64,000 bases of DNA from a virus (IMGVR_UViG_3300042922_001475:1-64000), one strand, 5' to 3'; numbered from the stretch's first letter, positions 1 to 7,673 are shown. Made by a program: numbers and translations. Notes: generated by a model from the sequence alone, not told the origin.

Positions 1-486
1 TTAGGGCTCCCCCGTCCAGACCTTATCTCCAGACTCAGTATGTTCGATTGAGGCAAGCCAGTTACCATTCTCATCACTGAGATACGTATACCAGTTCTTA
101 CCGCAACAACCACCACCGTTGAGAATATCACACGAGTAGCGGCCGTCTTCACCGATCAACTGAATGCTTTCGATTCGGCCTGTGTCCTGGTCTAAGGTAA
201 CTTTCGCACCCTTAACAATAGCATTGCCAAGGAAACAATCGTTAATCTTACTACCAGGTCGAGCATAGCGATACAGCCAGTTCAAGAGTTCACGGTCACG
301 GTCAGCATCACTCCAGCGTCTGTTATAACGCAGGTGAGCCTTACGGGCACGCTTAAGACTCTTAATCTTCTTGTATGGCCTATAGCGGCTTAGCCAGTCG
401 GAATCTCCTAGCCAGCCTCTAATTTGCTCTTGTTTAGTCTCACGACTACGGATGTACTTAATTTCCATCCAGGGTTTTGGTCTCAT
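1..486 (-). CDS. hypothetical protein, 161 aa
   Basis: Complete gene; the TAA stop is the first three bases of the window. ATG at 486 has AGAAGG seven bases upstream; an internal ATG at 468 (MEIKYIRS) is possible. The N-terminal half is very rich in Arg, Lys and Tyr (for example KIKSLKRARKAHLRYNRRW), suggesting nucleic-acid contact. The C-terminal half contains GGGCCGKNWYTYLSDENGNW, a beta-rich stretch. I do not recognise the family. It is the last gene of a minus-strand run. Confidence 0.75.
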   Translation of the reverse strand: MRPKPWMEIKYIRSRETKQEQIRGWLGDSDWLSRYRPYKKIKSLKRARKAHLRYNRRWSDADRDRELLNWLYRYARPGSKINDCFLGNAIVKGAKVTLDQDTGRIESIQLIGEDGRYSCDILNGGGCCGKNWYTYLSDENGNWLASIEHTESGDKVWTGEP

Positions 487-543
487 AGTAATACCTTCTA
501 AGTATTGATTGCGGGATTCAGCAGCCGCGATAATACGTAGAGG

Positions 544-780
544 TTACCTACGAGAGTAGATAGGGTGTCCCCCATCCAGTACCTGCCAGCCTGTCTTCTG
601 TGAAAGAACACGCTTGTAGGCGGTCTTGCACAAACACAGATTGACGGGTATCGGCTCACCCCTCTGGGCGTGCTGTACTCTCTTAGCAAAAGTACGTGCA
701 GCTTCAAGGTTCTGCCTGATATTCCCTTTGTGTTTAAGGGAATCTTCTAAGAGCCTTAGAACGATATCTATGTCTCTCAT
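544..780 (-). CDS. hypothetical protein, 78 aa
   Basis: Start chosen at ATG 780 (MRDIDIVLRL) because it overlaps the upstream gene's stop in a 4-nt ATGA; the longer frame would run into that gene. Helical N-terminus, then a basic C-terminus with CLCK and ending GGHPIYSRR. Family not recognised. Confidence 0.65.
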   Translation of the reverse strand: MRDIDIVLRLLEDSLKHKGNIRQNLEAARTFAKRVQHAQRGEPIPVNLCLCKTAYKRVLSQKTGWQVLDGGHPIYSRR

Positions 781-977
781 GAAGTCTGTACCACCTGATA
801 GTAGCCAAGACCGGAGTCCCAGCCACAATATGTGATGTTCATCTGTTCGGTCAGGTCATACCCAAGAGCCTTCAGAGCCTTAGGAAGACTGCCAGTAGCA
901 ATCAGATGATGGAACTCACCAGTCTTAATCTTAACGACCCTTGTAGGGCCTTCAGCAGTGACAGTGGCGTTTACCAT
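777..977 (-). CDS. hypothetical protein, 66 aa
   Basis: Starts MVNATVTAEGPTRVVKIKTG. It has the same Gly-Pro-basic pattern followed by a LPKAL(K/V)xLG element as the upstream gene 971-1327 (SLPKALKALGYDL here, FLPKALVDLGLFK there), so the two are probably diverged paralogs. Overlaps upstream gene by 7 nt and downstream gene by 4 nt: tight operon. Confidence 0.7.
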   Translation of the reverse strand: MVNATVTAEGPTRVVKIKTGEFHHLIATGSLPKALKALGYDLTEQMNITYCGWDSGLGYYQVVQTS

Positions 978-1327
978 ACATACACCAAGTGGTTATCAAT
1001 GTGAGTGTTCATCTGGTCTGCTATGAACAGTACCAGACAAGGGTCACAGGGAGCTAGCTCGACAAACAAGTCAGGCCTAGCTCTCTTTACATCGTTGTTA
1101 GATTTGAACAGGCCCAGGTCTACCAAAGCCTTAGGCAAGAACAGAGACATACCTTCTTCACGAACGATGTCATGCTCTTGGACGGTTGAGAAAGGAGGCT
1201 TAGCGTATCCCCAAACCCAGTCACCTGTCCAGATCTTTATGTTCTTAGGACCTGTAGCGGTGAAGTGCTTGATGAACTTCTTACCGGTTAGCCCTTGGGT
1301 TTGGGCTATCAGTTCTTCTTTCGTCAT
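971..1327 (-). CDS. hypothetical protein, 118 aa
   Basis: Start ATG 1327 (MTKEELIAQTQ) is 8 nt from AGAAAGG; ATG 1333 is only 2 nt from it, so 1327 is preferred. Contains FLPKALVDLG, shared with the 66-aa neighbour, and a Cys pair (CDPC) near the C-terminus. Function unknown. Confidence 0.7.
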   Translation of the reverse strand: MTKEELIAQTQGLTGKKFIKHFTATGPKNIKIWTGDWVWGYAKPPFSTVQEHDIVREEGMSLFLPKALVDLGLFKSNNDVKRARPDLFVELAPCDPCLVLFIADQMNTHIDNHLVYVW

Positions 1328-1457
1328 ACTCATAGCCTTTCTAAAATGGCCGAGGATCGGTCTGGGGGATATAACATAGTCGTCCCACAACTAAAGAAAT
1401 ATCTTTCTTATTAATAATAAGCGACCGCCCCGACGGTTATAATCCTTACGGATTGAG

Positions 1458-1538
1458 TGCTCAAGGCCGGACTCGAACCGGCACGCCCGAAGGCACTAGT
1501 TCCTAAAACTAGCGTGTCTGCCATTCCACCACTTGAGC
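1458..1538 (-). tRNA. tRNA-Leu(TAG)
   Basis: Class II cloverleaf: acceptor GCTCAAG/CTTGAGC, anticodon loop TTTAGGA on stem CTAGT/ACTAG, long variable arm, TTCGAGT T-loop, discriminator A. Confidence 0.93.
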
Positions 1539-1571
1539 GTGGTTGGGGAGAACTTAATCTCCCCGATGTTG

Positions 1572-1970
1572 TTAGCTCTTGGCCAGAACCTCGACCAGAA
1601 CCTTGTAAGGAGCCTTGTTAGGGTCATCCACAGTCTCGTCGTTCAGGTAGTTTTCGAGAGCCTTCTCCAACTTCTGGAGCTTCTCGATGTTCTCCTTCTT
1701 GGTCTTGAGGGTGGCCGGCGTGAAGAACTCTTCCTTGATCTCTTCGCCATTGACGACCTTGATCTTGGTCTCGTCGGGCTTGACCTTGTTGATCTCCGAC
1801 TTCAGACTCTTGACCTTGTCCATGGCCTTAGCCAGGGTCTCAGTTCGAGCCTGGACTTCCTTCTCCGCTTGTCCATCCACGTAACGCTGCCGTACGGTAG
1901 GCGTCGAATTTGCGATTAGCTCGGAGATCTGGGCATTGACCGCAGAGGCAGTCTGACGAGTAGTAGTCAT
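1572..1970 (-). CDS. hypothetical coiled-coil protein, 132 aa
   Basis: ATG 1970 preceded by GAAAGGAAACGGT. MTTTRQTASAVNAQISELIAN, then a long Lys/Glu helix (residues about 45-125: AKAMDKVKSLKSEINKVKPD ... KKENIEKLQKLEKALENYL). GC-richer with C/G-ending codons, unlike its neighbours and like the genes at 10.5-13.1 and 35-49 kb. That codon use suggests high expression; virion association is only a guess. Confidence 0.8.
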   Translation of the reverse strand: MTTTRQTASAVNAQISELIANSTPTVRQRYVDGQAEKEVQARTETLAKAMDKVKSLKSEINKVKPDETKIKVVNGEEIKEEFFTPATLKTKKENIEKLQKLEKALENYLNDETVDDPNKAPYKVLVEVLAKS

Positions 1971-2247
1971 ACCGTTTCCTTTCAGTGAACCTTATCAAGT
2001 TGTGGTGGTCTACATAGGAGTCTACAGCGGAGCATGAATTCGTAGGTTTGTATCCATATCTCCAGATGTCTCTCTCCATTCTATGGAGCCTGATCTTACT
2101 AAGAGTGTATCTGACTCGCTCTATTGTCCTCGGACAAGTGTCAGGATTACTCTCTAGTAATTCAAGGTACTTCATGAGAACGTCAGGTAGTCTGTCATTA
2201 ACAGCCTGATCGATCTCCTGTTGAAGTCGGTCGATGATGTCAGTCAT
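1840..2247 (-). CDS. hypothetical protein, 135 aa, long overlap with next gene
   Basis: ATG 2247 is spaced correctly from AGAAGG (ATG 2253 would abut it). MTDIIDRLQQEIDQAVNDRL: helical, with LRRs-like leucines, then a Tyr/Arg-rich part containing CLCGQC. The last 44 codons overlap the start of the 132-aa gene in another frame, so the C-terminus may be longer than the functional protein or a frameshift may have removed an earlier stop. Confidence 0.6.
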   Translation of the reverse strand: MTDIIDRLQQEIDQAVNDRLPDVLMKYLELLESNPDTCPRTIERVRYTLSKIRLHRMERDIWRYGYKPTNSCSAVDSYVDHHNLIRFTERKRYDYYSSDCLCGQCPDLRANRKFDAYRTAALRGWTSGEGSPGSN

Positions 2248-2272
2248 GATCATCCTTCTCTGATGGGTGTAG

Positions 2273-2357
2273 TGCTCAAGGAGGGAGTCGAACCCACACG
2301 GAACTTAATCCACTGGAACCTAAATCCAGCGCGTCTTGGCCATTTCGCCACTTGAGC
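2273..2357 (-). tRNA. tRNA-Leu(TAG), second copy
   Basis: Class II; same acceptor stem as the tRNA at 1458-1538 but different anticodon stem (CTGGA/TCCAG, loop TTTAGGT) and variable arm. Two diverged Leu(TAG) genes only 0.7 kb apart. Confidence 0.92.
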
Positions 2358-2664
2358 TTGGTGGGAGGACAGAGCACTCTGTCTTGTTCGCTAGCCTCTA
2401 TAGTGTGTCGTAGCGCCTTAGGGTATACACCCACAGCTAACTACCGTCCCTATACAAAGGTTACTCCTCAGTCACGAACCTTTAGTTCCTCTCGCGCCCC
2501 GGTATCTTGGGGCTCTTTTATCAATCATCTTGGCTTAACTACTGGGGCGGAGGTCGCGCCATTAGCTGTCTCCTTTCTATAGGGGAGTCTCTATACTCCC
2601 CCTTAGGGGATGGGCTAACTCCGTCGATAGGTGATCAAGTCTATCTTCGTCTATGTTAGCCGAG
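2358..2664. other. noncoding, hairpin-rich interval
   Basis: No supportable gene. Several self-complementary segments: GACAGAG/CTCTGTC, AAAGGTT/AACCTTT, GCCCC/GGGGC, GGGGAGT/ACTCCCC and GATAG/CTATC. On the minus strand a strong AGAAAGGAG precedes a seven-codon ORF (MARPPPQ). This resembles the other structured noncoding intervals in the window. Confidence 0.5.
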
Positions 2665-2745
2665 TGCTGGAGGTAGGATTCGAACCTACGAAGCTTACGC
2701 AGCCGATTTACAGTCGGCCCCCTTTGACCACTTGGGTACTCCAGC
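2665..2745 (-). tRNA. tRNA-Tyr(GTA)
   Basis: Acceptor GCTGGAG/CTCCAGC, anticodon stem GCCGA/TCGGC with loop CTGTAAA, class II variable arm as expected for bacterial Tyr, discriminator A. Confidence 0.93.
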
Positions 2746-2752
2746 GAGATGT

Positions 2753-2911
2753 TTAATAATCTTTATTGTGGTAGGAGCGTTCAAACTCCCATCTCTTATC
2801 GATTATCTTGTTGAGGTGGTAGTTCTTGCTGTCATAGTACATCATGACCAGAACACCACCACACACGAAAGAAAGGGCATACATCGCAAGAAATCCTATT
2901 TCGAATAACAT
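2753..2911 (-). CDS. small membrane protein, 52 aa
   Basis: ATG 2911 with AGAAAGGTTTGT upstream. One N-terminal transmembrane segment (FEIGFLAMYALSFVCGGVLV) followed by a charged tail ending RWEFERSYHNKDY. Sits between tRNA-Tyr and tRNA-Leu(CAA). Function unknown. Confidence 0.65.
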   Translation of the reverse strand: MLFEIGFLAMYALSFVCGGVLVMMYYDSKNYHLNKIIDKRWEFERSYHNKDY

Positions 2912-2928
2912 ACAAACCTTTCTTTAGG

Positions 2929-3002
2929 TACCGCAGGCGGGACTTGAACCCGCAACACCGATATTTTGAGTATCGGATCACTGCCAATTAGATTACTGCG
3001 GC
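2929..3002 (-). tRNA. tRNA, anticodon CAA (Leu) without long variable arm
   Basis: 74-nt cloverleaf: anticodon stem CGATA/TATCG, loop CTCAAAA, so CAA. The variable loop is short, unlike normal bacterial tRNA-Leu. Base pair 1-72 is G-U. Isotype is from the anticodon only. Confidence 0.75.
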
Positions 3003-3008
3003 ACAGCG

Positions 3009-3206
3009 CTAATCATCCCAATAGTAGGGATCCTTCTCCCGAGTCAGCAGTAGATAAACACTACCCGCTGCAATCAGGAATGAGAACGTCCAGTTGTAGA
3101 AGTCTTGTAACTTCACAGCGGCCGTAAAGAAGCCATAAAGTAGTAGCCATACAGGGATGGTGAATACTACGAATTTGACTACTAGCCTGATAGTCTCTTT
3201 AGTCAT
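3009..3206 (-). CDS. membrane protein, 65 aa
   Basis: ATG 3206 with AGAAAGGTCTTT upstream. Two predicted transmembrane segments (about residues 8-28 and 40-54), short charged tail REKDPYYWDD. Sits between two tRNA genes. Confidence 0.7.
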   Translation of the reverse strand: MTKETIRLVVKFVVFTIPVWLLLYGFFTAAVKLQDFYNWTFSFLIAAGSVYLLLTREKDPYYWDD

Positions 3207-3248
3207 AAAGACCTTTCTCTGATATCTCTGAATTGGGGTGATTAAAAG

Positions 3249-3320
3249 AGGTGCCTCCCAGACTTGAACTGGGGACCTTCCCCTTATCAGGGGGATGCTC
3301 TACCACTGAGCTAAGACACC
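3249..3320 (-). tRNA. tRNA-Ile(GAT)
   Basis: Acceptor GGTGTCT/AGGCACC, anticodon stem TCCCC/GGGGA with loop CTGATAA, T-loop TTCAAGT, canonical D-arm. Confidence 0.93.
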
Positions 3321-3351
3321 GTGTGGTTCCCTTAAGGTGGGAACCTAACCT

Positions 3352-3813
3352 TTAGATACTTACACCCTTACCTTGTAGGTAAGACTGAACTAGCTCTCTA
3401 TCCTCGGCAGGGACACGCTGCAGAATAATCTGTAGCTTACGAGCTGCTAGCTGCTCTTCATTGTCATAAAGAGTCACAGGAGTAGCACCGTCTACGGGCT
3501 CCCTGAAGGCGTTGAGTCCATCAGGTGACACATATATCGTATCAGGTCTTGAGCTGGCCTTCGTGGCCCTCTCAGTGGCCTTTAATCGGTCAGCAGTTCT
3601 TGAGGCAGACAGCTGACTAACCAAAGGTTTGAGCTTTCTAATACCACCCAACTCTGGGTGGTTCTTGTAGAAACGGTAAGAAGGAAGGGTGTCCCTAGCT
3701 TCCTGCTGTTCCCACAGGTTATAGTTATTCACGTTCGGCAGAGAACCGTGCTTATCATTGTAGTCGCACAGTAGGCTTAGAGCCTGAGTCGAAGTCATGT
3801 TGTTGAGATCCAA
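3352..3813 (-). CDS. hypothetical protein, 153 aa
   Basis: TTG start at 3813 (10 nt from GGAG) or ATG 3798 (MTSTQALSLL). The middle contains ELGGIRKLKPLVSQLSASR, a basic helix; the C-terminus LQIILQRVPAEDRELVQSYL is helical. Family not recognised. Confidence 0.7.
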   Translation of the reverse strand: MDLNNMTSTQALSLLCDYNDKHGSLPNVNNYNLWEQQEARDTLPSYRFYKNHPELGGIRKLKPLVSQLSASRTADRLKATERATKASSRPDTIYVSPDGLNAFREPVDGATPVTLYDNEEQLAARKLQIILQRVPAEDRELVQSYLQGKGVSI

Positions 3814-3876
3814 AAGGTTATTACTCCATGGTGTAAGTGTTTAATTACCTACTCAAACCATAAAGAGTAGGTGAGG

Positions 3877-3947
3877 CACGGGTAGCTGGATTTGAACCAA
3901 CACCGACGGTTTTGGAGACCGTAAGACTACCGTTATCGTATACCCGC
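3877..3947 (-). tRNA. tRNA-Trp(CCA)
   Basis: Anticodon stem ACGGT/ACCGT, loop CTCCAAA, discriminator G as in bacterial Trp. Pair 1-72 is G-U (GCGGGTA/TACCCGT). Confidence 0.9.
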
Positions 3948-3980
3948 GCAAGGTAATATTAAGTTATCAAAGTTCAAAGG

Positions 3981-4051
3981 TGTACAGGAGGAGACTCGAA
4001 CTCCCATATGGGGCCTACGAGGACCTTGCTCACCGCTTTAGCAGCCTGCAC
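3981..4051 (-). tRNA. tRNA-Thr(CGT), degenerate
   Basis: Acceptor GTGCAGG/CCTGTAC, D-stem GCT/AGC and a good T-arm (TTCGAGT). The anticodon arm (loop CTCGTAG) has two mismatches in its stem. It may be low-scoring but functional, or decaying. Confidence 0.5.
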
Positions 4052-4056
4052 ATACA

Positions 4057-4103
4057 TATAAAAAGAGACCACCCAGGCTTGGAGGAAGCACTAGGTGGTC
4101 TCT
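4057..4103 (-). terminator. rho-independent terminator
   Basis: Minus strand: perfect 10-bp stem AGAGACCACC/GGTGGTCTCT followed by a T run (TTTTTAT). It lies just before tRNA-Thr and 3' of the GDLV gene at 4254. Confidence 0.85.
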
Positions 4104-4215
4104 AGAGAGAGAGGGTTCAGAAGAACAACTACCCCACCGTAGGCGCAAAGCAATACAGATCACTAATAAGTGACCATGAGTTGCTAAGTTGTAGGGAGTA
4201 AGTGTTAATCATCAT
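4057..4215 (-). ncRNA. candidate small RNA between promoter and terminator
   Basis: A sigma70-like promoter (4222-4250) and a strong terminator (4057-4103) bracket about 155 nt with no plausible ORF. The interior has a small hairpin TCACT/AGTGA. Transcription is inferred from signals only. Confidence 0.4.
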
Positions 4216-4221
4216 TGCTAT

Positions 4222-4250
4222 ACCATATCATCTAAGTTAATAGATGTCAA
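4222..4250 (-). promoter_or_regulatory. sigma70-like promoter
   Basis: Minus strand TTGACA (4250-4245), 17-nt spacer, TATGGT (4227-4222). It lies directly after the stop of the gene at 4254. Confidence 0.55.
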
Positions 4251-4253
4251 CAG

Positions 4254-4511
4254 TTAAATTGTAAATGCTAGTTCTAGTTCATCTTCAGTGAAGAAGCACC
4301 ATATCTTAGCGCCGGAGTCTGTTTGGGTAACGATCTGGTAATGGTGATTCGGACCATAACCTAGACCATCGTAAGTATCATCTATCTCGTATACACCACC
4401 GACCATCTTCTGTTTGGTGGCTATCTCTTTCTCTTCATCATAGCCTTCATCTAGGGACCAACCCTTAATGATGACTAAGTCGCCTTCTTTATATTTATAA
4501 TACTTTTCCAT
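4254..4511 (-). CDS. GDLV-FT family small protein, 85 aa
   Basis: Start ATG 4511 (MEKYYKYKEGDLVIIKG); an upstream in-frame ATG lies inside tRNA-Arg. Carries the family signature: EGDLVII near the N-terminus, an aromatic/Gly middle (GLGYGPNHHYQIV) and the terminal DELELAFTI. Longer than the array members because of an insert after the GDLV motif. Confidence 0.8.
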   Translation of the reverse strand: MEKYYKYKEGDLVIIKGWSLDEGYDEEKEIATKQKMVGGVYEIDDTYDGLGYGPNHHYQIVTQTDSGAKIWCFFTEDELELAFTI

Positions 4512-4513
4512 AG

Positions 4514-4585
4514 CGGCCATACTAGGATTCGAACCTAGAATATGAGATTCGTAATCTCATGTGATATCCATTTCACTATACGGCC
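4514..4585 (-). tRNA. tRNA-Arg(ACG)
   Basis: Acceptor GGCCGTA/TATGGCC, anticodon stem TGAGA/TCTCA with loop TTACGAA, discriminator G. Confidence 0.92.
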
Positions 4586-4589
4586 TGAG

Positions 4590-4662
4590 AGCAGGATAGG
4601 GGATTCGAACCCCTGACGTCCGCATTGGAAGTGCGGCATTCTGGCCACTGAATTAATCCTGC
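4590..4662 (-). tRNA. tRNA-Gly(TCC)
   Basis: Acceptor GCAGGAT/ATCCTGC, anticodon stem CCGCA/TGCGG with loop CTTCCAA, discriminator T. Confidence 0.93.
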
Positions 4663-4795
4663 AGAATAGAGTCCAGTGTAACACACCAGACTCTAAAGTA
4701 CAAGTACTTACGTACCTGCAATCCTCGTGGCTTCATCCCCAATCACGAGCTATCTTGGGAGCCCTTGTGAATCAGCCCTAAGGCCTCACAAGCTT

Positions 4796-5407
4796 TTAAA
4801 TCTTAGTCGCCTGATAGTCTTGGTTATTAGTAACCAATTCATTCATGGTAACTCTAAGTAGAACCTTATCCTCAGCCACAGTGCTAAGCTCTGGTCTGGT
4901 AGGAGTAAAGGGTTCCCACTTAGCTACATCTGTAGGAGCTGCTAGGTCTGCAACAACAAAGTATGCTGCTGCAAAAGGATCAGTCCACTCAGCTACTAGG
5001 TCATCTGGAGACTCTGAGCTATCTTCGTTCTTAACGCCACAGTCCCAGACTTCGTAGCCAAAGTCGAACAGTACCTCAGGTCTAGTGACTTTAAACTTAT
5101 TCTCAGATGACTTCTGAACAATCTTACAACGTTGGCCTTGTCTGTTCATGTACATACCATTGACGGTAAGCACAAGATCAGGAGCAGTAGGATTAGTAGG
5201 CTTCTCAGGAATACTAACAACTAGATTGGCGTGTAGAGGGTTATCAGCTACACCGTCTAGGTAGAAGTATTGAATCTCACCTGTGCTGGTATCCATAGCA
5301 ACAACATCAGGACCTGAACCAGGCCTATCGTTTACTAGAATCTTAAAGACAGTGCCGTTAGTGTTCTTTACATCTGACCCCACAGTTAGGGGGATACTTA
5401 TTGCCAT
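4796..5407 (-). CDS. hypothetical protein, 203 aa
   Basis: MAISIPLTVGSDVKNTNGTVF: beta-rich with two similar halves, each opening with a VGSDV(K)NTNG or VNGMYMNRQGQ type turn followed by KI(L/V). The halves may be a duplicated SH3-like or Ig-like unit. Downstream (4663-4795) are two hairpins, CTTGTGA/TCACAAG and CTCGTG/CACGAG, without T runs. Family not recognised. Confidence 0.8.
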   Translation of the reverse strand: MAISIPLTVGSDVKNTNGTVFKILVNDRPGSGPDVVAMDTSTGEIQYFYLDGVADNPLHANLVVSIPEKPTNPTAPDLVLTVNGMYMNRQGQRCKIVQKSSENKFKVTRPEVLFDFGYEVWDCGVKNEDSSESPDDLVAEWTDPFAAAYFVVADLAAPTDVAKWEPFTPTRPELSTVAEDKVLLRVTMNELVTNNQDYQATKI

Positions 5408-5425
5408 TTATTAATTTCTCATTTG

Positions 5426-5689
5426 TTATGTAGTGAAGAGCACTTCAACTTCTTTAGCGTGCAAAGGTACTCGGTATACACCTATCTCCACGTGGAAGAC
5501 ATCAGTAGTGCCAGTTACGGTCTTAACTTCTTTTATCTGATCCTTACAGAGTTCACGCCTATATTGTATATTCTTAATGATCCTAAGTAGCTCCCCATCT
5601 AGAGACGTTTCCCGATTGTTCATGTGGGTAAAGGCTTCTAGATAGGGCAGAATATTATTACAAAGAACCAAGTCACCTACACGTATCAT
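5426..5689 (-). CDS. GDLV-FT family small protein, 87 aa
   Basis: MIRVGDLVLCNN at the start and HAKEVEVLFTT at the end. The central part is longer than in the array members and polar (RRELCKDQIKEVKTVTGTTD). Overlaps the upstream coiled-coil gene by 4 nt. Confidence 0.85.
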   Translation of the reverse strand: MIRVGDLVLCNNILPYLEAFTHMNNRETSLDGELLRIIKNIQYRRELCKDQIKEVKTVTGTTDVFHVEIGVYRVPLHAKEVEVLFTT

Positions 5690-5910
5690 AGATATTCGTT
5701 ATTAGGCCACTTAAGGCGTTCTATAGAACGTTCAGCACTATTAAGACGTGACTCAAGGTCTTCAATCTTCTCAGCCTGGGTCTCAATCATATGCATGAGA
5801 CTTAAGATAGTCTCTCTAAAGACCTTCTGCTTAATAGTAGACAGGTCGTCGACTTCTTCTGTAAGCTTATCAGCTATATCTTGTAGTTCAGAGCTACTGA
5901 ACTTAGGCAT
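5686..5910 (-). CDS. small coiled-coil protein, 74 aa
   Basis: Start ATG 5910 (MPKFSSSELQDIADKL), just inside the end of the upstream gene. Continuous amphipathic helix with heptads (HMIETQAEKIEDLESRLNSA). Function unknown. Confidence 0.75.
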   Translation of the reverse strand: MPKFSSSELQDIADKLTEEVDDLSTIKQKVFRETILSLMHMIETQAEKIEDLESRLNSAERSIERLKWPNNEYL

Positions 5911-6295
5911 GACGAACTCTTGAACCACCAGCAACCATGTCAGCCGTAGCATTATACATAGCACTGGTAGCTACGAAACCTGACTTCCATGACCACTCAT
6001 CCATCACATACTGTGAGAACTGATTCTGGTCTAGCTCAATGACATCTTCAACAGACATCTCTAGCATAGTTACAACTTGGTTGTAGTCCTTCTCGTGGGA
6101 CTTAGGATAAGCTAGTCCGGTACTATGTGAAGGTACATCACCAGCTTCTTTAGCTTCTTTCAGAAGATACTCTAGCTTATCTACTAGGACAATCTTATAG
6201 GCTTCTACAGCATCCTTGTGCTCTAGGATGTGCTTCTCTCGGTTAGTCTTAACCTTGTTTAGAAGCTCTCGACGCTCAACTTTAACTTGATACAT
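5903..6295 (-). CDS. hypothetical protein, 130 aa
   Basis: MYQVKVERRELLNKVKTNRE: helical N-terminus with HILEHKDAVEAYKIVLVDKL, then SVEDVIELDQNQFSQYVMDEW. The helix followed by a VxxL(D/E) segment resembles small phage proteins of unknown role. Overlaps the 74-aa gene by 8 nt. Confidence 0.75.
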   Translation of the reverse strand: MYQVKVERRELLNKVKTNREKHILEHKDAVEAYKIVLVDKLEYLLKEAKEAGDVPSHSTGLAYPKSHEKDYNQVVTMLEMSVEDVIELDQNQFSQYVMDEWSWKSGFVATSAMYNATADMVAGGSRVRHA

Positions 6296-6305
6296 TATAT
6301 TTACC

Positions 6306-6563
6306 TTATTGTGTGAAAACTAATTCTACATAATCTATGGGTAGCCAGGTATCGTACTGCTTATAATAATCATTCAACTTACACTTTACATGAACTATAA
6401 GGTCAGATGGGCAATCAGTAAAGCCCCTAGCGTACTCAGGTATGATGTTATTTTTAGGTTGTACTTTCTCTACTTCAAGTATCATCCCAACTAATATTCT
6501 AAACCTAGCTGTATGTGTTTTAGGTACCTGGTTAACTAATACCAAATCACCTGGTTGAATCAT
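6306..6563 (-). CDS. GDLV-FT family small protein, 85 aa
   Basis: Start ATG 6563 (MIQPGDLVLVNQ); longer in-frame extension would cross a terminator and tRNA-Ala. Ends DYVELVFTQ. Middle contains VGMILEVEKVQP and a Cys (VKCKLNDYY). Confidence 0.83.
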   Translation of the reverse strand: MIQPGDLVLVNQVPKTHTARFRILVGMILEVEKVQPKNNIIPEYARGFTDCPSDLIVHVKCKLNDYYKQYDTWLPIDYVELVFTQ

Positions 6564-6574
6564 ATTTATACCTA

Positions 6575-6605
6575 AAATAAAAAGCCCTCCCCGAAGGGAG
6601 GACTT
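6575..6605 (-). terminator. rho-independent terminator
   Basis: Minus strand CCTCCC-TTCG-GGGAGG stem extended by GC, followed by TTTTTATTTT. It separates tRNA-Ala from the downstream GDLV gene. Confidence 0.92.
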
Positions 6606-6608
6606 AAG

Positions 6609-6681
6609 TGGACCCGAGCGGACTCGAACCGCTAACATTCTGCGTGCAAGGCAGACGCTCTACCATTGGAGCTACGAGCCC
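6609..6681 (-). tRNA. tRNA-Ala(TGC)
   Basis: Anticodon stem TCTGC/GCAGA with loop CTTGCAC. Acceptor GGGCTCG/CGGGTCC has the G3-U70 pair that identifies alanine tRNAs. Confidence 0.95.
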
Positions 6682-6716
6682 AAGATAGCCAGGAGCGTAC
6701 CCCTGACTTAATTATA

Positions 6717-6866
6717 TTACCAGATTGCGTTAGCGAGTGCAAGCACTTTCTTAATCTCTGAATCAGTTACTGGTGTAGTCATGTCTGCTACAAGAGTAAC
6801 GGTTACCTTCTGAGCTAGTCGACGACGTGCACGTAGCTTAGCTTTGCGATTGATCTTTGCTTTCAT
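6717..6866 (-). CDS. small basic protein, 49 aa
   Basis: ATG 6866 with a strong GGGAGGGG five bases upstream. MKAKINRKAKLRARRRLAQK is a highly basic N-terminus likely to bind nucleic acid, then SEIKKVLALANAIW. The first 29 nt overlap the end of the 86-aa gene. Confidence 0.65.
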   Translation of the reverse strand: MKAKINRKAKLRARRRLAQKVTVTLVADMTTPVTDSEIKKVLALANAIW

Positions 6867-7098
6867 TTCGCCCCTCCCCAAGGCTAACTTTGGCTATCCA
6901 ATCAGATAGGTCTATAGTCCTATCAAAGTCCTCGTTACCGTCCATACAGTGGATGTATATCTTCCCATCTGGATCAAAGTCTATAGACAAGCCCTTAGAC
7001 TCATCAAACTCTATCTCCAGTCTGTATAGTTGATCTGGCTTCTGGTCCTCTGGCATACCGTCATAAGGACCAAAGAAGTCAATCAGGTGTTTAATCAC
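6838..7098 (-). CDS. hypothetical acidic protein, 86 aa
   Basis: MIKHLIDFFGPYDGMPEDQK; beta-rich, acidic (LEIEFDESKGLSIDFDPDGK). Reads through the strong ribosome site of the next gene. Overlaps the upstream gene by 8 nt. Confidence 0.7.
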   Translation of the reverse strand: MIKHLIDFFGPYDGMPEDQKPDQLYRLEIEFDESKGLSIDFDPDGKIYIHCMDGNEDFDRTIDLSDWIAKVSLGEGRNESKDQSQS

Positions 7099-7447
7099 CA
7101 GTAATCTCCGCTCTGATCTCTAAGACTTTATTATTGAGGTCTACATAGAGATCAAAGGTAAGTGAGTCATCAGGGACCGCATACCATAGGTCTTCCATAT
7201 TAGTGGTGTCAGCGTTAGTATCAAATCTTACAGACATAGTCCTGGCTTTGATGCCGGCTTCGTAGTCATAAGTCATAACACCATCGCTAAGATCATAATC
7301 ACATAGGTACCACTTATTCAGGTCGATACCTAAAATTTGAGTACAGTAGTGATTCATGACTCTGATGACATCAGGGTACTTAGCTTGGAAGTCTTCCCAC
7401 TCCTTAGCGAAGCGAGCGTCCACTTCTTCTTGGGATGTCTTATACAT
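7091..7447 (-). CDS. hypothetical protein, 118 aa
   Basis: MYKTSQEEVDARFAKEWEDF; helical N-terminus then beta strands rich in Asp/Tyr (LCDYDLSDGVMTYDYE). Overlaps neighbours by 8 nt at both ends: translationally coupled trio. Confidence 0.75.
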   Translation of the reverse strand: MYKTSQEEVDARFAKEWEDFQAKYPDVIRVMNHYCTQILGIDLNKWYLCDYDLSDGVMTYDYEAGIKARTMSVRFDTNADTTNMEDLWYAVPDDSLTFDLYVDLNNKVLEIRAEITGD

Positions 7448-7673
7448 CGGATGCTTTACGTTGAGTCTTGTGAGCGTCCCTGTGTAGGATGATCTCTTTA
7501 GCAGTAAGCTCTACATCTGGGTAAACAGTTGAGATTACCCAACCCTCTTCCCACTCTTCACCACGCTTAACCGTAGCAACACCATTCAGGATGGCTTTAT
7601 CTACTTCTACCCAGGAGTGGTCAACCTGGTCACCTTTTCTTAGTTCACATTGAACATAATATAGAGTCTTCAT
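7440..7673 (-). CDS. hypothetical protein, 77 aa
   Basis: MKTLYYVQCELRKGDQVDHS; small beta domain (GVATVKRGEEWEEGWVISTV) and a basic C-terminal helix. Not recognised. Confidence 0.75.
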   Translation of the reverse strand: MKTLYYVQCELRKGDQVDHSWVEVDKAILNGVATVKRGEEWEEGWVISTVYPDVELTAKEIILHRDAHKTQRKASDV

